64,000 bases of DNA from Marinobacter salinisoli (GCF_017301335.1 NZ_CP071247.1:2914001-2978000); one strand, 5' to 3'; positions 38,467 through 45,284 are shown, numbered from the stretch's first letter. Program-made: numbers and translations. Notes: generated by a model not told the origin, from the sequence alone.

Positions 38467-38967
38467 CCAGGGCTTCCACCAAGGCTTTTTGGAGGGCTGA
38501 AACTCCACCCTTTCAACTTCAGTTCCATTTGGTAAATTTTTGACCTGTTCCTGAATCTGCCCCAGAACCGAAAAATGAACTTCTATATCGGACGGTTCCA
38601 GATTGTCAGCTGTGATATCTCCACCTAGAGCAGGCGCCAGCTTAAAGCTATAAACCTGACCATGTTCAAGCAACTTGCCCGCTTGCCTTAAATCTCCGAC
38701 AGCTTGGACAGCTAAAAACTCCGACACAAATTCTTTGTCAGATAGCTTTTCCTTCAATGCCTCTGGAGAGTCTGCAATATTAGAAACAACTCCATCCGCG
38801 ACATTTAGAAAATGTACACTGTTGTCGTTTATATCTTGTAGGAAAGCTTCGCCAAACGCCGTAATCAATATTGGAAGCTTTTCATCTCCGATTAGCCACC
38901 GCCAGTCAGAAAGGATTTTTTCTCTTTCAAGGTGGGAAAAATTCACAGTTAAATCATTAAGTGTCAT
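38461..38967 (-). CDS. Tdi1-type immunity protein (DUF1851 family) cassette
   Basis: 168 aa. The succession DWRWLIGDEKLPILITAFGEAFL, HFLNVADG, YSFKLAPALGG and HFSVLGQIQEQVKNLPNGT is the signature of DUF1851 / T6SS immunity protein Tdi1 C-terminal domain proteins. These neutralise type VI effectors in characterised cases. No toxin gene accompanies it, so it would be an orphan immunity cassette. The C-terminal KKPWWKPWG tail is unusual. ATG at 38965-38967. Confidence 0.8.
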   Translation of the reverse strand: MTLNDLTVNFSHLEREKILSDWRWLIGDEKLPILITAFGEAFLQDINDNSVHFLNVADGVVSNIADSPEALKEKLSDKEFVSEFLAVQAVGDLRQAGKLLEHGQVYSFKLAPALGGDITADNLEPSDIEVHFSVLGQIQEQVKNLPNGTEVERVEFQPSKKPWWKPWG

Positions 38968-38981
38968 GTTCTACTCATAGG

Positions 38982-39065
38982 GCTAACGCTTTTGTTTAGC
39001 GGCGCCCCGACAGGGGCGTCCGGTGGAGGCCGCAGGCCGAAACAAACTACAACCACTTGTTAATG
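38982..39065 (-). repeat. attC site
   Basis: From GCTAACGC (38983) to CTTGTTAATG (39065), with TTTGTTTAGC/AAACAAACTA arms and GC-rich inner hairpins GCGCCCC/GGGGCGT and GGCC/GGCC. Confidence 0.88.
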
Positions 39066-39076
39066 GATTAGCCCCA

Positions 39077-39556
39077 TTAGCACGATCCAGTTTTGTACTC
39101 TTTAGGCTTAAGCTCTTTGCTAACGAGCTCTCCAATGAACCCTTTTAATTTGGCTAAATTCGTAGATGCAGTCTCGTACAACATCTTTTTAAAGCTGTCG
39201 GGCACATCTTCATCAGCAACTCGAAGGTACCTCCGAAAATCTCCTCCAAGCATAATGAAGCTGGTCGGCTGTTCCTTCCAGAGCTCTCCCGGGAGCCAGC
39301 CCGTCACTGAAACAGTGCAATCAATCTCTCTATCGGCATTTTCTTCGAGGTATGAACTCAACCTGACCATCAACCCTGTGCTTTTCTGGGTAAGATTGCC
39401 CTGATATTCAACGAGGCGATCATACATTTTCCCAAAGTCGGTTTGGCATGATTTAACGTTGGAGGGAATTCCATATTCTGTTGAGGCACGTTCACACGAG
39501 AACGTTTCTGGTACAACCAAGCAAAGATATGCGACGAGAATGTATTCAAATCTCAC
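39077..39556 (-). CDS. Cassette protein, unknown, exported
   Basis: 159 aa. A signal peptide (about residues 1-21, ILVAYLCLVVPETFSCE) and four Cys after it suggest a periplasmic or lipid-anchored, disulfide-bonded protein. The helical C-terminal half is rich in Lys and Glu. Family not recognised. The start is GTG at 39554-39556 (MRFEYILVA). As with most cassettes here, no promoter is visible and expression should come from the integron promoter. Confidence 0.65.
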   Translation of the reverse strand: MRFEYILVAYLCLVVPETFSCERASTEYGIPSNVKSCQTDFGKMYDRLVEYQGNLTQKSTGLMVRLSSYLEENADREIDCTVSVTGWLPGELWKEQPTSFIMLGGDFRRYLRVADEDVPDSFKKMLYETASTNLAKLKGFIGELVSKELKPKEYKTGSC

Positions 39557-39576
39557 GATTTACGGTCCTTGCGTCC

Positions 39577-39663
39577 CATTAACGCTAAGCTAAGCGGCGG
39601 CCTGACAAGGCCGTCCGGTGGAGGCCCAATAGGGCCGCAACAAACTTAAGCGACTTGTTATGT
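39577..39663 (-). repeat. attC site
   Basis: From CATTAACGCTAAGC to GACTTGTTATGT, with GGCGGCCTGACAAGGCCGTC as inner hairpin. Similar to the neighbouring 38982 and 39983 sites. Confidence 0.88.
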
Positions 39664-39972
39664 GGCTGTCGCGAAGTACGCATATATCGGCACCATCAAC
39701 CAAAATCCGCCAAAGGCTCCACTCTTAAATGCTCTGCCGTGCTGGGCTTTAAATCGATGCCCTAAATAAGCTGCCAACACCAAAATCAAAGCCGCTGCAA
39801 AAACTGTCCAAAACAGGCTGAGCGAAATACAGACGCTAAGTGCGACCATCACGGACGCTGTGCCCAAGGCAAACCATTTGGTTCCGCCAACGTCAGCCCG
39901 GCCAACGCAAGCCAACCAAAAAGAACACGCGTAGAGGACAACGGACACAACTGAAAGGGCTAAGAGTTTCAT
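39658..39972 (-). CDS. Cassette membrane protein, unknown
   Basis: 104 aa with three or four hydrophobic segments (residues 3-22, 33-52, 54-72 and 90-103) and a short basic loop (GHRFKAQHGRAFK). An integral membrane protein of unknown family. ATG at 39970-39972 is chosen over an upstream TTG. The stop is inside the attC end, a common cassette arrangement. Confidence 0.65.
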   Translation of the reverse strand: MKLLALSVVSVVLYACSFWLACVGRADVGGTKWFALGTASVMVALSVCISLSLFWTVFAAALILVLAAYLGHRFKAQHGRAFKSGAFGGFWLMVPIYAYFATAT

Positions 39973-39982
39973 TGGCAATCAC

Positions 39983-40067
39983 ACATAACGCTTTTGTTTA
40001 GCGGCGCCCTGACAAGGGCGTCCGGTGGAGGCCAACGGCCGAAACGAACTACAACAATTTGTTAGGC
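39983..40067 (-). repeat. attC site
   Basis: From ACATAACGCTTTTGTTTAGC to ATTTGTTAGGC. The left half is nearly identical to the attC at 38982, indicating a shared cassette lineage. Confidence 0.9.
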
Positions 40068-40499
40068 TAAGATACTGTTCAAGCTAGCAATTAGCGTAGC
40101 AATTCCGGAGCCGAACAAGGGTACTAGCAGCCACAGAGGCATTTTTTGGGCAACGCCGTAGGCAAAAAACGATTCTGTGATTCGATGCCCCCGAATTATC
40201 GACCAAGTCAGCAGTATCAAGGTTGGGCCAAGGCAACTCACACCGAAACCGATTCCCATTCCTCGCCAATCATTCCTCTCAAAATATCCCTGAATGTAGA
40301 GGAGCAACCCAAGGAATATCCCAATGATGAAAGCCGAATTAGATAAATAAATGGCTGTTTTATGCTTTCTCACCAAAGCCTCGGTCGATATGCCCGACCA
40401 AGATCTTGGCAGTCTTCGAGCCATGTAATTACCAACCCAAATGGCGATTACACCGCCGAGCAACCCACTGAAAACTGGTCTGATACTCTCAAGTTCCAT
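40062..40499 (-). CDS. Cassette membrane protein, unknown
   Basis: 145 aa with four predicted membrane helices (about residues 9-27, 45-70, 80-105 and 120-143). A conserved-looking RRLPRSWSG cytoplasmic loop follows helix 1. Family not recognised. Stop TAA lies in the attC end GCCTAAC. ATG at 40497-40499. Confidence 0.65.
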   Translation of the reverse strand: MELESIRPVFSGLLGGVIAIWVGNYMARRLPRSWSGISTEALVRKHKTAIYLSNSAFIIGIFLGLLLYIQGYFERNDWRGMGIGFGVSCLGPTLILLTWSIIRGHRITESFFAYGVAQKMPLWLLVPLFGSGIATLIASLNSILA

Positions 40500-40503
40500 A
40501 CGA

Positions 40504-40575
40504 GCCTAACGCCTTGGGTAAGCTGCCGGTGCGGAGCGCAGCGTAGTACCGGTCAGCTTCACCCACTTGTTACGT
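40504..40575 (-). repeat. attC site
   Basis: From CCTAACGCC to CACTTGTTACG, with arms TGGGTAAGCTG/CAGCTTCACCCA and GCGGAGCGC between. About 70 bp, one of the short sites. Confidence 0.88.
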
Positions 40576-40584
40576 TTTGACTCT

Positions 40585-41127
40585 CTAGACACGCTTAAAC
40601 TTTGCACCCAAAACACCTGCTGACTCTAGGCGTTGCTTTACTAGTGCACTCACCACAAGCGCTATGCTAAAGCCCTTGACTCTAAATATGTTGAGGCCGC
40701 CACACTTATCCGGGTCAACTACCATCTTAAAGAAGCCTCTGTATTCGCCAGCCTTATCAGGGCGAACAGGATCATTCACCTCAAACTTTTGGAATTCCGA
40801 TGCTTCTTCGTTAATGCACGCCACCTCATTCGGGATCGCCATAATGAAGAATTCACTATCTGAGCGCTTGCCAATAATGTTCGCCTTCGCGAACTCGACT
40901 CCAGTGATGCCAGAGAGAGCTTCTTTGAATCTTTTACTTACTACACAGACGCCGTATGCCTCATTGTGCGTATAGTCCATTTTCGAACCATCGCGGTATA
41001 GCTCAATTTCATACTGTCTTTCCGGATCAACCTGCGTTGCCAAAGCCCAATTATCCGTAAAAGCGACATCGCCCAAGTACCATCGGTTCGGAAAATTTAT
41101 ATCGTCAGTTAGCTCGTAGTAACTCAA
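40585..41127 (-). CDS. Imm11-like (DUF1629) immunity-type cassette protein
   Basis: 180 aa soluble protein. The order RWYLGDV near the N-terminus, VVSKRFKEAL, then RPDKAGEYRGFFKMVVDP and NIFRVKGFSIALVVS near the C-terminus matches my picture of the Imm11/DUF1629 family, immunity proteins found beside polymorphic toxins. No toxin is nearby. The start is TTG at 41125-41127 (SYYELTDD), the only start that keeps the conserved N-terminus. Confidence 0.6.
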   Translation of the reverse strand: MSYYELTDDINFPNRWYLGDVAFTDNWALATQVDPERQYEIELYRDGSKMDYTHNEAYGVCVVSKRFKEALSGITGVEFAKANIIGKRSDSEFFIMAIPNEVACINEEASEFQKFEVNDPVRPDKAGEYRGFFKMVVDPDKCGGLNIFRVKGFSIALVVSALVKQRLESAGVLGAKFKRV

Positions 41128-41149
41128 TCTCTTGGCTTCCTACTTGAAA

Positions 41150-41226
41150 CGTAACGCCCGGCACACGCGCCGATTTGGAGCCGCGAAGCGGCGGAAAACT
41201 GGTCGCCGTGGTGCCGCTTGTTAGGT
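41150..41226 (-). repeat. attC site
   Basis: From CGTAACGCCCGGCAC to GTGCCGCTTGTTAGG, with CGGCAC/GTGCCG arms and the inner hairpin GAGCCGCGAAGCGGC. Confidence 0.88.
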
Positions 41227-41235
41227 TCTTGATGA

Positions 41236-41565
41236 CTATTCATCGAAGTACCATTCCCGCTCGACACAGTTCATGCCTTTATGAGGACCCAAAGGCCATT
41301 GGTAATAATGAACCTGACACCCGCCTGGACGACTTAAGTAAATAATCTCCGGACCATTAAATACACCCCAGACTTCGGGGCTAGTTACTTCCACCTCTGG
41401 AGGATAGATTCCCGAGGCTTGGTGGATTTCATCTGCCATGGTAATCGCAGCTCTCACACCCGCATCACCACTTGTTTCCCAAGCCAGCGAAAACCACTGA
41501 ACACCTAAATAAAGGCTGATGGCCGTAATGCTGAGAAATACAGAGAATCTCAAAAGAGCACGCAT
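41236..41565 (-). CDS. Cassette protein, unknown, membrane-anchored
   Basis: 109 aa. An N-terminal hydrophobic segment (residues 5-25, LRFSVFLSITAISLYLGVQWF) is either a signal anchor or a signal peptide. The exported part has two Cys (GGCQVHYYQ and MNCVERE) that could pair. Family not recognised. ATG at 41563-41565. The start side of this cassette is next to the attC that the IS has broken. Confidence 0.65.
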   Translation of the reverse strand: MRALLRFSVFLSITAISLYLGVQWFSLAWETSGDAGVRAAITMADEIHQASGIYPPEVEVTSPEVWGVFNGPEIIYLSRPGGCQVHYYQWPLGPHKGMNCVEREWYFDE

Positions 41566-41574
41566 TTAATAAAT

Positions 41575-41582
41575 GCCTAACG
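41575..41582 (-). repeat. attC fragment, left of the IS
   Basis: GCCTAACG, the R' end of the attC interrupted by the IS110-family element. The rest of the site resumes at about 42957. Confidence 0.7.
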
Positions 41583-41588
41583 AATGAT

Positions 41589-41602
41589 ATGGACTCCCCC
41601 TG
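41589..41602 (+). repeat. Left inverted repeat of the IS
   Basis: ATGGACTCCCCCTG, the reverse complement of 42940-42953. An 11-nt inverted copy, CAGGGGGAGTC, also occurs at 41656-41666 just before the transposase start. Confidence 0.9.
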
Positions 41603-41669
41603 CTCCTACGGCATCAATGTGCCAGATTGGAGGTGTCATCAATCTCCGGTCAAAACAGGGGGAGTCATC

Positions 41670-42695
41670 GTGAATGTTACAACCATCGGTATTGACCTGG
41701 CTAAGAATGTGTTCAGTATTCATGGCGTCGATTCGCACGGCAAGGTCGTGGTTCGCAAACGACTGAATCGTTCGAAACTCTTGCCACTGATTGCCCAGCT
41801 GCCGCCTTGCCTGATCGGTATGGAGGCCTGCTCCGGCGCCCACTACTGGGCTCGGGAGTTCTCCAAGCTCGGTCACGATGCCCGGATCATCGCACCTCGC
41901 TTTGTCGCCCCTTACCGCAAGAGTTCCAAGAACGACGACAACGATGCCGAAGCCATCTGTGAAGCGGTCAGTCGTCCCTCCATGCGCTTCGTGCCGGTCA
42001 AAACCGCCGAGCAACAGGCCGTGCTGTGTTTGCATCGGATTCGCAGTGGTCTCACCAAGGAGCGCACCGCGCAGATCAATCAGATTCGCGGGTTGCTCGC
42101 CGAGTTTGGACTGGTGATGCCCAAGGGGCGTTACTCTGCCCGACACTATCTACCGGAGATCCTGGAGGATGGTGAGAATGGCTTGCCCATGTTAGCCCGA
42201 CGGTTACTGCACAACATTCACCAACGGATCCGTCAGCTGGATGAAGAGATCCTGGCCTACGATCGCGAGATTGAAGCAATGGCCCGGCGTGATGAGCAGG
42301 CCAAACGCTTAATGACGGTGCCAGGTATTGGGCCTCAGACCGCCACGGCCATCCTCGCCAGCGCACCCGATCCCAGGCAATTCAAAAGCGGTCGTCACTT
42401 CGCCGCGTGGCTGGGACTAGTCCCGAGACAATACTCGACCGGCGGCAAAGTCCGACTGGGGCGTATCACCAAACGCGGGGACAAATATCTACGGATGCTG
42501 CTGATCCACGGCACCCGAGCGGTCATTGCCAAACTGGGTGAGAAAGAGGATCAGCTCAGTCGATGGGCCCGGGACCTTGTCGAGCGACGGGGCTATAAAC
42601 GTGCGGCGGTCGCCCTGGCGGCCAAGAACGCCCGGATCATCTGGGCCATGATGGCTCATCAAACCGAGTTCAAAGCCCAACAACTGGAGGCTTAA
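41670..42695 (+). CDS. IS110-family transposase (DEDD recombinase)
   Basis: 341 aa, intact. The N-terminal RuvC-like DEDD domain has Asp in IGIDLAKNVFSIHG, Glu in IGMEACSG and the paired Asp in KNDDNDAEAI. The C-terminal Tnp20 domain has MTVPGIGPQTA and the serine region YSTGGKVRLGRITKRG. I chose GTG at 41670 (MNVTTIGIDLAK). Earlier in-frame codons run through the inverted repeat and are unlikely to be translated. Activity seems possible, since no frameshift or stop is present. Confidence 0.93.
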   Translation: MNVTTIGIDLAKNVFSIHGVDSHGKVVVRKRLNRSKLLPLIAQLPPCLIGMEACSGAHYWAREFSKLGHDARIIAPRFVAPYRKSSKNDDNDAEAICEAVSRPSMRFVPVKTAEQQAVLCLHRIRSGLTKERTAQINQIRGLLAEFGLVMPKGRYSARHYLPEILEDGENGLPMLARRLLHNIHQRIRQLDEEILAYDREIEAMARRDEQAKRLMTVPGIGPQTATAILASAPDPRQFKSGRHFAAWLGLVPRQYSTGGKVRLGRITKRGDKYLRMLLIHGTRAVIAKLGEKEDQLSRWARDLVERRGYKRAAVALAAKNARIIWAMMAHQTEFKAQQLEA

Positions 42696-42939
42696 CCGAG
42701 TACCAACGACAGGCATAACACGCCTGCCAGCCGAGTCTAGCGACGGCAAACGATGACGAAATGGTCAGACCGAGAGCAGGAGAACCTGTTGTGCTTGGTG
42801 GCTCTTTGAAGCCGACTAACGAATGAGGTCCTTGCTCACACGCATCATCATCCTGGCCCGAGCCAATGTGCTCACACAGAGGCCGAATGTAGAGCTGCAG
42901 TCTTAAACCGTTTCAACATTAAATGGCGTTGCTTGACCG
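42696..42939 (+). ncRNA. Candidate bridge/seek RNA region of the IS
   Basis: Non-coding right end, where IS1111-group elements carry their guide RNA. Short stem-loops occur: CAGGC/GCCTG (42710-42726) and CAGG/CCTG (42777-42788). CTAACGAATGA (42816-42826) is identical to the left junction of the insertion (41577-41587). AGCCGAG (42729-42735) is identical to the right flank (42956-42962). Transcript ends are not known. Confidence 0.55.
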
Positions 42940-42953
42940 CAGGGGGAGTCCAT
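42940..42953 (+). repeat. Right inverted repeat of the IS
   Basis: CAGGGGGAGTCCAT, perfect partner of 41589-41602. Confidence 0.9.
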
Positions 42954-42956
42954 GTA

Positions 42957-43050
42957 GCCGAGCACAGCGGCGACCTTGGAGTGGCACCGAAGGAGCCACG
43001 TAAAGGGCGTCCGGCGGCCACCGGCCGCGTACTGATGCGAATTGTTAGAG
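42957..43050 (-). repeat. attC site, main part (interrupted by the IS)
   Basis: Continues GCCGAGCACAGCGGCGACC... to GCGAATTGTTAGAG. With GCCTAACG at 41575 it would restore a normal attC of about 105 bp. Inner arms GGCGTCCGGCGGCCACCGGCC resemble other sites in the array. Confidence 0.82.
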
Positions 43051-43401
43051 TTTGCCATGTGAGCGATTGCGACGCACCCAGACTACCAAGTCTCTCAGAA
43101 TGGCGACCGGCATCAAAACTAGAACCGAGAAAGCCAACACATTCATCACAGTGATGACCCTCGGTGAAGCAAATGGAAAATGACGACAGGCTCCGCTCTC
43201 CATCGAAAAGGCCTCGAAAAAAGAACAATTGCCGATCATCGCAAGGACTGTGCTCATCGCCACCGACAGCCCGAGGCATGTGCAGATAATCAGAAACAGG
43301 ACTTTCAGACTTGTCTCTTCTCTTTTCACAAATAGTAACGGCAGGAAACCGACCACTGCGCCTATTGAGATAAAAAGAGCAACTTTCAGATGAGGGTCCA
43401 T
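43045..43401 (-). CDS. Cassette membrane protein, unknown
   Basis: 118 aa with three membrane helices (about residues 6-24, 32-55 and 82-105). The loop between helices 2 and 3 has two Cys (GNCSFFEAF, GACRHF). A basic C-terminus (RRNRSHGKL) should be cytosolic. Family not recognised. Stop TAA lies within the attC end. Confidence 0.65.
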   Translation of the reverse strand: MDPHLKVALFISIGAVVGFLPLLFVKREETSLKVLFLIICTCLGLSVAMSTVLAMIGNCSFFEAFSMESGACRHFPFASPRVITVMNVLAFSVLVLMPVAILRDLVVWVRRNRSHGKL

Positions 43402-43405
43402 ATCA

Positions 43406-43465
43406 CTCTAACGCTGAGCACACCGGTGGCCCGACTGGGCCATCCGGTGCTGTGACTTGTTATAT
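43406..43465 (-). repeat. attC site
   Basis: CTCTAACGCTGAGCACACCGGTGGCCC ... ATCCGGTGCTGTGACTTGTTATA, about 60 bp. CACCGG/CCGGTG arms pair directly. Confidence 0.9.
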
Positions 43466-43470
43466 CTTTC

Positions 43471-43800
43471 TCAGTCCACGTGGGCTGCATATTTTTTGTA
43501 CTTGACCACAAATTCCCGCGCTTCATCCATAGTTTCTGGATACGGTACAACATCATGATGCCCGCTTCCGACCCGAATTTTCTGGAAGCGGAACCCGTGA
43601 TCGAATAGAAACCGTATTTTGTCCCACTGTCTCTTGTCTGACCTCTTCGGTGCTTTGAAGTCGCGACCAAAATTATGTGCCGCGCCACCACAATCCGGGC
43701 ACGTAAGTTTTGCTGGGCACTCTTTTGCTAAGTTGAACTCGCGCTTGAATGATTTGCAGCATGAGAGGCAGGCGAAGGCCATGTTGTAAGGAGTGGGCAT
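43471..43800 (-). CDS. Cassette protein with zinc-ribbon motif, unknown
   Basis: 109 aa. The N-terminal third has a four-Cys zinc ribbon: ACLSCCKS and LTCPDCGG. The C-terminal part is basic and aromatic (KRSDKRQWDKIRFLFDHGFRFQKI), which suggests nucleic-acid or protein binding. Family not recognised. ATG at 43798-43800 (MPTPYNMAF); an in-frame TTG lies 3 codons earlier. Confidence 0.68.
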   Translation of the reverse strand: MPTPYNMAFACLSCCKSFKREFNLAKECPAKLTCPDCGGAAHNFGRDFKAPKRSDKRQWDKIRFLFDHGFRFQKIRVGSGHHDVVPYPETMDEAREFVVKYKKYAAHVD

Positions 43801-43815
43801 AAGGTTCACCTACAG

Positions 43816-43877
43816 ATATAACGCTGAGCGCACCGGCGGCCGCTTTATGGCCGTCCGCGTGCCGTGACTTGTTAAAC
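43816..43877 (-). repeat. attC site
   Basis: ATATAACGCTGAGCGCACCGGCGGCC ... CGTGCCGTGACTTGTTAAAC, about 60 bp, a close relative of the 43406 site. Confidence 0.9.
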
Positions 43878-44216
43878 ATCTTTTGGCTTCTCCGGAAGCC
43901 TTATTTCTTTGATCTCCAAGTCGCAGCGCTTGCAGAAAAACCGTAGGTTCAGCTCGTAATCTACAAACAAACTGAAGAATCCGTATACCCTGCGTCCAAT
44001 TCGAAAGAAATGGAAAATTAGCAACACTACGAAAACTGAAATACCGAAAACTACATCGTTACCGCCCGTGACTAACGCAATCAAGAAAGCAATAAATCCC
44101 ACCGGACCAATCAGTGCGACGCACAGAACGGCAAAACCGAAAGCATCCTCTTTTGCCACTCTGAAACTCATTTTGGTGCTGGCTGGTTTGCCGCAAAAGT
44201 TACAGTTGTAGATCAT
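43872..44216 (-). CDS. Cassette membrane protein with split zinc-binding Cys pairs, unknown
   Basis: 114 aa. The N-terminal CNFCGKPAS and the C-terminal FFCKRCDLEIKE bracket two membrane helices (about residues 27-48 and 54-70). The two CxxC pairs could meet in the cytosol to bind one metal. Such layouts occur in small unknown membrane proteins. Family not recognised. ATG at 44214-44216. Confidence 0.66.
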   Translation of the reverse strand: MIYNCNFCGKPASTKMSFRVAKEDAFGFAVLCVALIGPVGFIAFLIALVTGGNDVVFGISVFVVLLIFHFFRIGRRVYGFFSLFVDYELNLRFFCKRCDLEIKEIRLPEKPKDV

Positions 44217-44223
44217 TCAGTAT

Positions 44224-44289
44224 GTTTAACGCCGAGCTTTGCGGCTGACGGGGCGCAGCGCCGGCAGTCCGCAACAGTGACTGGTTATG
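44224..44289 (-). repeat. attC site
   Basis: GTTTAACGCCGAGCTTTGCGGCTGACGGGGC ... GTCCGCAACAGTGACTGGTTATG. TTGCGGCTG/AGTCCGCAA arms. Confidence 0.9.
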
Positions 44290-44295
44290 TGTCCA

Positions 44296-44646
44296 CTATG
44301 CACACCACTCTCCCACTGCGTCCGAAGATGAAAACCCGTGCATCATGATGTTTTCGGGCGATTCCCCGAAACCCAAAGCAAACTCATTTTCAGACTCCAG
44401 TGTAAGCAGCCAACTATTCCCCATGTGCGCAATGGCTAGCACTTTCGAACTTTTGTACTTCGCAAAATCGTACTCGGGAAAGCAAGCAGAAGTAACAGTA
44501 ACCGGGATAGGGTCAATTACGTGCTCAAAGAGTACACGCGACACCGCTGCCAGGTGCTCCTCGTAAGTTTTGCCCTCTGGGGTAATCAGTTGCGCCCCTT
44601 CAGCTATGGACTGCTCAATCTTCTGGATCGCTTCAGATTTGGTCAT
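44296..44646 (-). CDS. Cassette protein, unknown, soluble
   Basis: 116 aa. An N-terminal helix (MTKSEAIQKIEQSIAEGA) is followed by a beta-rich domain (WLLTLESENEFALGFGESPENI) and a C-terminal WCA. No signal peptide. Family not recognised. ATG at 44644-44646 places the start 13 nt from the upstream attC; longer in-frame reading would run through that attC. Confidence 0.65.
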   Translation of the reverse strand: MTKSEAIQKIEQSIAEGAQLITPEGKTYEEHLAAVSRVLFEHVIDPIPVTVTSACFPEYDFAKYKSSKVLAIAHMGNSWLLTLESENEFALGFGESPENIMMHGFSSSDAVGEWCA

Positions 44647-44658
44647 AACCGATTGCAC

Positions 44659-44729
44659 ACATAACGCCGTGGTAATGGGCGCCAACGGAGCAACGCGTAG
44701 TTGGCGTCCCGTTGACCACTTTGTTAACC
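44659..44729 (-). repeat. attC site
   Basis: ACATAACGCCGTGGTAATGGGCGCCAACGGAGC ... TTGGCGTCCCGTTGACCACTTTGTTAACC. GTGGT/ACCAC and GGCGCCAA/TTGGCGTC arms. Confidence 0.9.
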
Positions 44730-44732
44730 ACT

Positions 44733-45284
44733 CTATTCAATTTCCAACACCGTGTCGGAGATAAACTTCACTGCTGGACTAGACAAGTTTTCGGCTCTAT
44801 CGTCCAAACCATTAAAAGTATATGGGTAATCTTTGATTGCTCTTCCCGCATAGTCATAGCTAATTTCACAGGAATGGTCCCAATACCCACCGTACCATTT
44901 CGAATCTTTATCGTGAGACTTTAACCAACTCTCCTGCGCAGGTTTATGCTCCAAAAGACAAGGGCCTTTCCTTGATGTACTGAGGCCTACAAACACATAC
45001 GCACCACCGAAACTTCTGTGATCCCTGTCCCATACATGGTCATTAAGCAACTCGATGCTTTTTTCTTGTTCAAGAGAGGGCTTCAAGACGAGCACAGGCC
45101 GACCTTGAACTGTAAAGCTGTAAACTTCGCCAGCCTTTAACTCCGAGATGTTAAGTTCGATTTTTTTAATTTCTTCCTTGGCAGCTTCAGGCGGCGCCAA
45201 TGAAGACAGGAATGGGACAAAGGCGAAACCTAACCCGCTCACGGAAAGGAAAATTAGAATCCTTCTCAGCAGAATTTTCTTCAT
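44733..45284 (-). CDS. Cassette-encoded Rieske-fold protein lacking iron-sulfur ligands
   Basis: 183 aa with one N-terminal membrane anchor (residues 8-28, then VPFLSSLAPP). From there it follows the PetA/Rieske subunit plan. IELNISELKAGEVYSFTVQGRPVLVLK corresponds to the PetA stretch of type VNISKIEPGQ...WRGQPVFIVRR, and GGYWDHSCEISYDYAGRAIK to [20 protein letters not shown]. The cluster motifs CTHLGC and CPCHGS are replaced by STSRKGPC and WDHSCEIS, so the Cys/His ligands of the 2Fe-2S cluster are gone. It probably keeps the fold and anchor but no redox centre. Its role is unknown. ATG at 45282-45284. Confidence 0.75.
   Translation of the reverse strand: MKKILLRRILIFLSVSGLGFAFVPFLSSLAPPEAAKEEIKKIELNISELKAGEVYSFTVQGRPVLVLKPSLEQEKSIELLNDHVWDRDHRSFGGAYVFVGLSTSRKGPCLLEHKPAQESWLKSHDKDSKWYGGYWDHSCEISYDYAGRAIKDYPYTFNGLDDRAENLSSPAVKFISDTVLEIE

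Larger units (their letters stand above)
41582..42956 (+). mobile_element. IS110-family (IS1111-type) insertion sequence within an attC
   Basis: About 1.37 kb with perfect 14-bp inverted repeats: ATGGACTCCCCCTG (41589-41602) and CAGGGGGAGTCCAT (42940-42953). These are subterminal, with a few extra bases outside, as in the IS1111 group. It contains one DEDD transposase gene and a 250-nt non-coding right end. It splits the attC GCCTAACG/(TA)GCCGAGCACAGCGG. IS1111-attC elements that target attC sites are established. Exact outer boundaries are uncertain by a few bases. Confidence 0.85.
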
